Assembly (NCBI GenBank): GCA_036389955.1
Contig: DASVVJ010000852.1
Location: 1-14,312, forward strand
Length of the DNA stretch: 14,312 nt
Direction of reading: 5' to 3'
DNA from: DATHBR01 sp036389955
GTDB lineage: Bacteria > Myxococcota > Myxococcia > Myxococcales > Myxococcaceae
The notes under the pieces were generated by a model. It made no database searches and had not been told where the DNA came from. It saw nothing but the letters and a program-made list of their open reading frames with translations. The position numbers and the translations under genes are program-made. This document shows positions 8,498-14,312 of this stretch, piece by piece. Within the stretch, counting starts at the first letter, position 1; every line of letters begins with the position of its first letter.

Positions 8498-10722
8498 GGG
8501 CTGGCGGCGAACTGGACCATGGGCCCGAAGTGCGCATGCAGGCTCTTTCGTGCACTCTCGCTCAGGGAAGCTGCGGGCAACTGGATTTGCTTCAGGGAAC
8601 GGAAACTCTCAGCGGCGCTGAGCATCCTCTCCGCGCCCTGATCGGTCAATAAGCCCAGGGAGAGGTCAAGCCGCTCCAACTGTTTCAGCACCTGGGAGCC
8701 TATGAGCGCGGCCACCAGGATGTCCATGTCTGGCGAATTGAGAAGCCCTAGCTCTCGAACTGAAGCCAGTGCAACGCTGTTGAGGAGGCAATCGACATCG
8801 TCCGGGGTGGCGGTGGAGGTATCCTCCGGGTGCGCTCTGGCGGCGCATCCCAACCCCAGCCACAGCCTCCGCAGCCGCGGCAGGGTTGAGCGTGCGAGGC
8901 CCCTGACTGTCAGGCTGCTCAAGCTTCCGCTCAGGAGCGATATGTCTTCGAGCCACGCGGACTTGAGTTCACCTATGAGGATTGCGTTGGCTACGATCCT
9001 TAGAGCACCCAGAGAAGGTGTCATCTCCAGGAGATGGCGAGCCTCTCCCAGCCAGAAAGCGCCGCGAGATCGCTGCTTGTCGGGGACCGCATCGTGACGG
9101 AGCTCTGCAGGCAGATCCTGGGGCCCTATCCGGAGGTACCGCAGCCGAGGCAGCCCATCCACGCTGCTCAGCCCTCGGAGGACCCAGTCGAGGCGCTGGC
9201 GACCGTCTGTCCTGACGACACTGTCGGCCTCTTGAAGATAGGTGGCCCGAAGCTCGTCATCGTGCATCCTGAGAGGATGATTCTCGGGAAGGCGTGGCCA
9301 TATCGGATCCGCCGATAACGCGCGCAACTGGCGCATCGACGGAGCATGTAGCAGCACGGGCAGCAGCGCGGCCTCGTCGACACCACCCCAGGTCTTGATC
9401 GGCACCACGGGCCGGCTGACCCAGGCGGCGCTGACGTCTCGCCCAGTTCTCCGCAGGATGATGCCCAACTCCCGCCGCTGCGCTACCAGGTCGACGAAGT
9501 GCTCGGCCCTGTTCCTTGTGCCCTCGTCTCCGAAAGGGCGACGGTGGATGTCTCCACGCAACTCTGCGAGGTGAAAGCTGTCGTCCGCATCCCATGGGAG
9601 CCCCCCAGTGTCAGCAGAGAGTGCTGCTTCGCCAGTCGCTCCGAGATCCAGTGCGTGGAGTTCGTCCAGGCTCTCACGCTCGGACGGCTCGGGAATGGGA
9701 GCTGTAGCGGGAGCAACGTTGCCTGGGAGGTGGCCCAAGGTATCCGCTCGGGGCACGAGGCACTCGACGCGGGCATCAAGACCGTCCGCGTCTGGATCAA
9801 AAGCGAATATCCGGTGGTCCGCGAGTGGCACGAGCTGTGCGCGCCGTGGGCGATGCCAGGAAGGGCCTGGACGCCAGAGGTTGCTTTCAGGATGGCATAG
9901 CCACACATCCAGAGAGTCCTCGCTGACGAGGAGGATTCTTCCATCCCGAAGCATGGCTGGGGAGCCTGCTCGCCAGGATGGAGGAGGTTGAAGTTCGATC
10001 CACCGGTCTTCCTCGGCGTCATAGCGCCAGGGCCCTGAGCGTGTTCCTTGAGCGACGACGAAGAGGCCTTGGCGCAGGGCAATCGGCGAACCGCGAAGGG
10101 TGAGTCCAGAGGGCGGGTATGCCACTGAGTGCCAACGGTCTTCTTTGGCGTCATAGCGCTGAGGCGGGTGCAGGCGGGAGATGCTGCGCCCGAGCGCGAG
10201 GACGCTGGAGCCTCCCAGGCTGCTCAACCAGAATCGGCTGAGCGGTTGAACCATGGGGCGGAGCATCTGCGTCTTCATGTCCCCTGGATCAAAGAGTTCG
10301 ACATCTGCCAGCTCTTCGCCTTGGTCGAATCCGCCCGCGATGAGAACCCGGTTATCGCTCAGGCGCACGACCGCATGAGCGTGTCGAGCTCGGCGCATGG
10401 TGGGGCCTGGGGACCAATGGGTGCGAGCGGGCTCGAGCAACGCCGTGCTTGCTAGCGAGTGCCCATTGTCCGCAGCCCCCCCAGTGGCGAGTACCCGGCT
10501 GTCGGCCAGCAGCACGTATGCCTCAGCAGAACGATGCGGTAGGAGTTCCTCCACTGCTTCTGAGTGGAAATCCTCTGGGCGAAGTCGGCGTGTGCCTTGG
10601 CTATCCCGTACCAGGAGGCCTCCGTCCGCGAGCGCGACCCAGTCGCCCCAATCGAGCACGGCCGTCAGCCACTGCCATCGCCAGGAGGCTTCGTTGAGCT
10701 CGTGGTTCATCCTGCCCACCAT
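8485..10722 (-). CDS. Kelch-repeat and leucine-rich-repeat protein of unknown function
   Basis: This 745-residue protein is made of two repeat halves. Residues about 66-340 carry Kelch-like beta-propeller blades, clearest at LADSRVLATGG (72-82) and LSDNRVLIAGG (121-131), the second followed by ADVELFDP, with later YDAKEDRW and YDAEEDRW repeats. After a linker (about 340-400), residues about 455-735 are leucine-rich repeats, such as LPRLRYLRIG, LPRLRRLWLGLG, VRELGLLNSPD and LERLDLSLGLLTDQGAERML. No signal peptide or membrane helix is seen, so it is probably cytoplasmic and a protein-binding scaffold. The ATG at 10722 is preceded by GGTGAG at five bases; a second ATG four codons later is possible. 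The gene converges on the Rhs toxin gene with a 13-bp overlap. Codons are less GC-rich than in vgrG. A role as immunity protein is possible only by position. No enzymatic motif is visible. Confidence 0.8.
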   Translation of the reverse strand: MVGRMNHELNEASWRWQWLTAVLDWGDWVALADGGLLVRDSQGTRRLRPEDFHSEAVEELLPHRSAEAYVLLADSRVLATGGAADNGHSLASTALLEPARTHWSPGPTMRRARHAHAVVRLSDNRVLIAGGFDQGEELADVELFDPGDMKTQMLRPMVQPLSRFWLSSLGGSSVLALGRSISRLHPPQRYDAKEDRWHSVAYPPSGLTLRGSPIALRQGLFVVAQGTRSGPWRYDAEEDRWIELQPPPSWRAGSPAMLRDGRILLVSEDSLDVWLCHPESNLWRPGPSWHRPRRAQLVPLADHRIFAFDPDADGLDARVECLVPRADTLGHLPGNVAPATAPIPEPSERESLDELHALDLGATGEAALSADTGGLPWDADDSFHLAELRGDIHRRPFGDEGTRNRAEHFVDLVAQRRELGIILRRTGRDVSAAWVSRPVVPIKTWGGVDEAALLPVLLHAPSMRQLRALSADPIWPRLPENHPLRMHDDELRATYLQEADSVVRTDGRQRLDWVLRGLSSVDGLPRLRYLRIGPQDLPAELRHDAVPDKQRSRGAFWLGEARHLLEMTPSLGALRIVANAILIGELKSAWLEDISLLSGSLSSLTVRGLARSTLPRLRRLWLGLGCAARAHPEDTSTATPDDVDCLLNSVALASVRELGLLNSPDMDILVAALIGSQVLKQLERLDLSLGLLTDQGAERMLSAAESFRSLKQIQLPAASLSESARKSLHAHFGPMVQFAASPHPP

Positions 10723-11141
10723 ATAGTCTCACCGCTGAACCTTCACAGCCTGTCAGGAGGGCTCCTACCGCAGCGGGAGTGGGTCGCCGAACGGCCAGGA
10801 GTGGCCGAGAGGCTGGGTCTGGCTGAGGGCCGGGATTTCGAGCGGACGACGCTGGGAAGCCTGTCCATGTATGACCGCTGGCCGCGAGACAAAGCCCTGC
10901 CGCCGCTCGACACGGCTGCCGGTATCCAGGCTCGGTTGGTCCGCGAAGGGTACGATCCGGGGCCTGTTACTGGAGACTGGAACGAGCGAACGCGTAAGGC
11001 GCTCTACCGCTTTCAGTGGGAGTCGAATCACCCCAATCCGGGCGAGTTGGATGACCTCACGCGAGGATGGCTGGATCAGGACTGAGGGGGCTCCCACGGG
11101 GCTGGTGACCACCCGGAATTCATGGCTTCATCCGTCGGCCC
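10723..11141. other. Interval between the Kelch/LRR gene and the lipase operon
   Basis: This 419-bp stretch holds the peptidoglycan-binding fragment and must also contain the promoter of the leftward Kelch/LRR gene. The 56 bp from 11086 to 11141 lead into the hydrolase gene. I see no strong -35/-10 pair, no sigma-54 element and no hairpin with a T-run in it. Confidence 0.4.
10867..11085 (+). CDS. Peptidoglycan-binding-domain fragment (small gene or 3' gene remnant)
   Basis: From the ATG at 10867 the frame gives 72 residues. IQARLVREGYDPGPVTGDWNE followed by RTRKALYRFQ matches the core of the PG_binding_1 repeat, a three-helix domain that binds the cell wall. A GGGAAG sequence lies seven bases before the ATG. 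The same frame stays open upstream and reads like protein (for example GVAERLGLAEGRDFERTTLGSL), without a good start before it runs into the divergent Kelch/LRR gene. Two readings are possible: a short intact gene, or the C-terminal end of a longer wall-binding protein whose 5' part was lost. I favour the remnant. No signal peptide is present on the short form. Confidence 0.5.
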   Translation: MYDRWPRDKALPPLDTAAGIQARLVREGYDPGPVTGDWNERTRKALYRFQWESNHPNPGELDDLTRGWLDQD

Positions 11142-12245
11142 ATGTCCGAACGACCATTGACCATTCTAGAGCGGCTCGAGCACCGCGTGGCGTGCACCCT
11201 CTTGCGCCTGCCACCAGCTCTCCTGGTCCGCCTCTCCGGCAAGCCCCCGGTGGTCGAGGATGGGCTTACCCTTCACCCCGAGGTGCAGTTGCTGCTCACG
11301 CTGCGTGAGCGTCTGGGGGCTGTACCGCTCTCGGGGCTGACTCCGCAGGAGGGCCGCCGTCGCCTGCGACGTGAAGCCCTGGTGCACGCGGGCGAACGGG
11401 TAGAAGTCGCAGCGGTGCGAGACCTGGTGCTGGATACGGCGAAAGGTCCCCTCAAGGCCCGCCACTACGCTCCCGTGGAGCAGTCAGAGCAAAGGCCACT
11501 GCTCCTGTTCCTGCACGGCGGCGGCTTCGTCCTGGGAGACCTGGAGACGCACGACTCGGCCTGCCGGCTGCTGTGCCGGCACGCGGGGGTGCATGTCCTG
11601 GCCGTCGACTACAGGCTCGCGCCCGAGCATCCCTTCCCCGCGGCGTTGGAGGACGCGAGCGCCGCGTTCACCTGGGCTTGTGCGCACGCCCAGGAACTGG
11701 GAGCGGATCCTGCCCGTATCGCGGTAGGAGGCGACAGCGCGGGTGGCAACCTGGCCGCGGCCCTCTCTCAGCTCGCTGTCCGCGAGGGCATCGCCGTACC
11801 CTCGCTACAGCTCCTGCTCTACCCAGCGCTGGATCGCACTGTCGATCGGGCTTCGATAGAGCGCTTCGCGGAGGGCTTCTTCCTCTCTCGGGCGGACATC
11901 TCCTGGTTCCACCAGCACTACACCGGCGCCTCCGGAGTCGACTGCTCGGATCCGAGGCTCTCTCCGTTGCTGTGCCGCGAGCTGTCCGGTTTGCCTCCCG
12001 CGCTGGTGATTACCGCCGGGTTCGACCCGCTGCGGGACGAGGGTGAGGCCTACGCCGCCGCGCTCCAGGCTGCCGGGACTCCCGTGACACTGCGCCGCTA
12101 TGACGGCTTCGTGCACGGATTCATCAACATGACCGGCGTGAGCCCGGCTTGCCGGGCCGCGGTGCTGGAAATCGCCTCGATGCTGCGCCACATGCTGGAG
12201 AAGGCTCCGGCGGCCACGGCGCGTGGCAGTGAGAGCGCGGCATGA
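11142..12245 (+). CDS. Alpha/beta hydrolase of the hormone-sensitive lipase (GDXG) family
   Basis: This is a probable carboxylesterase or lipase acting on short to medium acyl esters. The HSL-family signature is complete. The oxyanion-hole HGGG is at 125-128, the nucleophile elbow GGDSAGG gives Ser199, GFDPLRDEG gives Asp295, and DGFVHGF gives His325. The DYRLAPEHPFPAA block (about 156-168) is also typical. Length (367 residues) is slightly above the family norm because of an N-terminal cap region of about 100 residues. No signal peptide is evident, so it is probably cytoplasmic. The start has only a weak ribosome site. The last four bases (ATGA) overlap the start of the dehydrogenase gene, so the two are co-translated. 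The pair resembles lipR and sadH of the mycobacterial mymA operon, but the natural substrate is unknown. Confidence 0.93.
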   Translation: MSERPLTILERLEHRVACTLLRLPPALLVRLSGKPPVVEDGLTLHPEVQLLLTLRERLGAVPLSGLTPQEGRRRLRREALVHAGERVEVAAVRDLVLDTAKGPLKARHYAPVEQSEQRPLLLFLHGGGFVLGDLETHDSACRLLCRHAGVHVLAVDYRLAPEHPFPAALEDASAAFTWACAHAQELGADPARIAVGGDSAGGNLAAALSQLAVREGIAVPSLQLLLYPALDRTVDRASIERFAEGFFLSRADISWFHQHYTGASGVDCSDPRLSPLLCRELSGLPPALVITAGFDPLRDEGEAYAAALQAAGTPVTLRRYDGFVHGFINMTGVSPACRAAVLEIASMLRHMLEKAPAATARGSESAA

Positions 12246-13087
12246 AGACCGTGAAGGGAAAGGTCGCGGCCATCACGGGAGCAAGCTCGGGAATCGGCCG
12301 GGCGATGGCGGAGGTGCTCGCGCGGCAGGGCTGCCATGTGGCCCTGTCCGACGTGAACGAGCAGGGGCTCGCGGAGACGGCCGAGCGGTGCCGGGCTCAC
12401 GGCGTGCAGGTGCGGACGGCCCGCGTGGACGTCGCGAAGCGCGAGGCAGTGCATGCCTGGGCCGATGACGTGGCTCGCGAGTTCGGAGCCGTTCACATCA
12501 TCATCAACAACGCGGGCGTCTCGCTGGGCGCCACCGTCGAAGACACCCGGTACGAGGACTTCGAGTGGGTGATGAGCATCAACTTCTGGGGCGTGGTGTA
12601 CGGCACCAAGGCCTTCCTGCCTCACCTCAAGGCGGCAGGGGAGGGCCACGTCGTGAACATCTCGAGCGTCTTCGGGCTCATCGGCTTTCCGACGCAGGCG
12701 GCCTACAACTCCGCGAAGTTCGCGGTGAAGGGCTTCACCGAGACGCTGCGCCAGGAGATGGAGACCGAGGGCCTGCCCATCGGTGTCACCTGTGTGCACC
12801 CCGGTGGCATCAAGACCAACATCGCCCGGAGCTCCCGGACCACGCTCCGCGAGGGCTGGGTGGACGAGAACTCGCGCACGGAGTTCGAGAAGCTCTTCCA
12901 CACCACCCCGGAGCGCGCGGCGGAGGACATTCTCTCCGCCATTCTCGGCAATCGGCGGCGCAAGCTCATCGGCAAGGATGCCGTGGTCGTGGATCTCGTG
13001 CAGCGCCTGATGCCCAGCCTCTACCAGCGCCTGCTGGTGTCGGGAGCCCGGCGCAGGCGGCGCAAGATGATGGGACCGGCGACCTGA
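12242..13087 (+). CDS. Classical short-chain dehydrogenase/reductase (SDR)
   Basis: This is an NAD(P)-dependent oxidoreductase of the classical SDR family. The Rossmann glycine motif TGASSGIG is at 12-19, NNAG at 89-92, and the catalytic set is Asn114, Ser142, Tyr155 and Lys159 (YNSAK), with the normal 13-residue Ser-Tyr spacing. Asp37 at the end of the second strand (ALSDVN) favours NAD over NADP. The HPGGIKTNIAR segment after the active site is typical of SDRs acting on hydrophobic alcohols or ketones. The last 15 or so residues are very basic (SGARRRRRKMMGPAT) and may associate with membrane or nucleic acid. The gene shares a 4-bp overlap with the hydrolase and ends 14 bp from the convergent kinase gene. 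Oxidation of an alcohol released by the esterase is a plausible joint role, by inference only. Confidence 0.93.
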   Translation: MKTVKGKVAAITGASSGIGRAMAEVLARQGCHVALSDVNEQGLAETAERCRAHGVQVRTARVDVAKREAVHAWADDVAREFGAVHIIINNAGVSLGATVEDTRYEDFEWVMSINFWGVVYGTKAFLPHLKAAGEGHVVNISSVFGLIGFPTQAAYNSAKFAVKGFTETLRQEMETEGLPIGVTCVHPGGIKTNIARSSRTTLREGWVDENSRTEFEKLFHTTPERAAEDILSAILGNRRRKLIGKDAVVVDLVQRLMPSLYQRLLVSGARRRRRKMMGPAT

Positions 13088-13101
13088 TTCGTCCCTCAGG
13101 C

Positions 13102-14312
13102 TCAGTGCATACCGCTGTCGGAGTCCTGCTCTTCCCCGGCCACCGGCAGCAGCACGCGGAACGTCGTCCCCTGGCCTACGATGCTGCTCACCGTCAGCTC
13201 ACCGCCCAGCCCACGGACGATGTCATGGCTGATGGACAGCCCCAGGCCCGTGCCCTCGCCCACGGGCTTGGTGGTGAAGAACGGCTCGAAGACCCGGTCC
13301 AGGTGCTCGGCCGGAATGCCACAGCCGGTGTCCTGTACCTCCACCATCACGTGCGAATCGTTGTGCAGCCGCGTCACCAGCCGGATCTCTCCGCCCCGCT
13401 CCGGCAGCGCCTGCACGGCGTTGATCAACAGATTGACGAACACCTGAGACAGCTGCACCGAGTTGCCCAGCACCGGGGGCAGCTCGCCGTAGTCCCGCGC
13501 CAGCATGCCCCGGCTGCGCAGCCGGCCCCAGATCAGGTGGACCGAGTTCTCCAGCACCTCGTGCAAGTCCATCGGATGGGTGGAGATCGAGTCCCCGCGC
13601 GCCAGCGCCCGCAGGCTCTGGACGATGTCGCGCATGCGGTCGGCGCCCTCGCGCGCATCGGTGATGGCCTCCATCATCTCGCCGAGATCGCCCGGGGCCA
13701 GGTTGAGCCGGCGCAGCTCCTTCTCGATGTAGCAAAGGTTGCTCGAGACGAAGGCCAACGGGTTGTTGATCTCGTGCGCGACCCCCGCGGCCAGCATCCC
13801 GATGGCCGCCATCCGCTCGTTGAGCCGCAGGCGCATCTGGCTCTCTCGCTGCTCGGTGATGTCGCGCACCATCACCGCGATGCAGTCGCCCACCGCGTTG
13901 AGCTGCCGGCGGTACCAGCGGCGCCCCTGCCGGCCATGCTCGTGCTCCACCTCTTCGTCGTGGGGCCTGCCGGTGCGCCAGACCTCCTGGCACAGGCGCT
14001 CGGGGGCGATGAAGGCCACCTGGGGAAACTCCGACAGCAGCCGCCCCTCGGCCTCTCGCGCGGAGCAGTCCACCAGGGACTCGGCGTGCGAGTTGAGACT
14101 CAGCAGGCGCAGCCCCTCGGGCTCACCTCTCAGAATGAAGAACGCGTCGAAGCTGCTGCTGGCCGCTGCCCGGAACAGGGCCTCGCTCTGGTTACGGGCC
14201 GCCTCGCTGCGCCGGTGCTCCGACAGGTCTCGGCAGATGCCGAACAGCCCCAGCACCTGGCCGTCCGGGTTGCGGATCAGTCCCTTGGTCGAGAGCCACT
14301 CGCGCCGCACCC
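13102..14312 (-). CDS. PAS-domain sensor histidine kinase, 5' end outside the window
   Basis: This is the C-terminal part of a two-component sensor kinase. The visible frame runs to the window edge without a true start: the first in-frame GTG lies inside a PAS domain end (GLIRNPDGQVLGLFGICRDLSE). Numbering from that GTG, a second PAS domain spans about 45-155 and ends in DITEQRESQ. The HisKA helix carries the phospho-acceptor His179 in GVAHEINNPL. The ATPase domain has the N box NLLINAVQAL, G1 DTGCGIP, F box FEPFFTTK and G2 GTGLGLSIS, all intact. No receiver domain follows, and no response regulator lies in the window. The visible part has no membrane segment; PAS input suggests a soluble or upstream membrane-bound sensor. 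It converges on the SDR gene with a 14-bp gap. Confidence 0.93.
   Translation of the reverse strand, partial: VRREWLSTKGLIRNPDGQVLGLFGICRDLSEHRRSEAARNQSEALFRAAASSSFDAFFILRGEPEGLRLLSLNSHAESLVDCSAREAEGRLLSEFPQVAFIAPERLCQEVWRTGRPHDEEVEHEHGRQGRRWYRRQLNAVGDCIAVMVRDITEQRESQMRLRLNERMAAIGMLAAGVAHEINNPLAFVSSNLCYIEKELRRLNLAPGDLGEMMEAITDAREGADRMRDIVQSLRALARGDSISTHPMDLHEVLENSVHLIWGRLRSRGMLARDYGELPPVLGNSVQLSQVFVNLLINAVQALPERGGEIRLVTRLHNDSHVMVEVQDTGCGIPAEHLDRVFEPFFTTKPVGEGTGLGLSISHDIVRGLGGELTVSSIVGQGTTFRVLLPVAGEEQDSDSGMH

Noticed and set aside
8304..8621. Same-strand short frame overlapping the toxin end, considered as an immunity gene
   Set aside because: It is mostly a shifted reading of the toxin codons, has no good ribosome site, and its product is low-complexity.
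13088..13101. Bidirectional terminator between the SDR and kinase genes
   Set aside because: Only 14 bp separate the stops and no stem-loop is visible there.

Overview
The window is dense, high-GC bacterial DNA with strongly GC-biased third codon positions. Gene content is an orphan-type T6SS VgrG/Rhs cargo cluster, a Kelch/LRR protein, a lipase/SDR pair and a multi-PAS histidine kinase. This combination suggests a myxobacterium, probably of the Cystobacter/Archangium/Stigmatella/Myxococcus group. That placement is inferred from style and content; there is no rRNA or other marker gene here.

Region 1 (197-8497, + strand) is a type VI secretion tip-and-effector operon. It holds a long VgrG spike (197-2806), a 471-residue protein with an alpha/beta N-domain and a TPR-like C-half (2837-4252), and a 1412-residue PAAR-like/Rhs polymorphic toxin (4259-8497). 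Spacing is tight: 30 bp between the first two genes and 6 bp between the second and third. The Rhs Shine-Dalgarno lies inside the end of the preceding gene. The likely logic is that VgrG is the spike, the TPR protein is a loader or adaptor, and the Rhs protein caps the spike and carries a toxin inside its beta-cocoon. The toxin tip after the last DPLGL motif (residues 1234-1412) looks like a circularly permuted papain-like thiol enzyme of the LRAT/PPPDE/YiiX type. It has a His motif first (H1257) and an NNC motif later (C1365). I think this is the most novel element of the window.

Region 2 (8485-10722, - strand) holds one 745-residue protein joining a Kelch-like beta-propeller half to a leucine-rich-repeat half. 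It converges on the toxin gene and overlaps it by 13 bp. No same-strand immunity gene follows the toxin, so the cognate immunity protein is either this unusual neighbour, encoded elsewhere, or absent.

Region 3 (10723-11141) is a 419-bp interval containing the end of a peptidoglycan-binding-domain reading frame. It is either a very small gene or the 3' remnant of a larger one.

Region 4 (11142-13087, + strand) is a two-gene operon with a 4-bp ATGA overlap: an HSL-family alpha/beta hydrolase and a classical short-chain dehydrogenase. The pairing recalls lipR-sadH of mycobacteria.

Region 5 (13102 to the window end, - strand) is the C-terminal part of a PAS-containing histidine kinase whose 5' end is outside the window. 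I saw no tRNA, rRNA, CRISPR array, insertion sequence or convincing intrinsic terminator.
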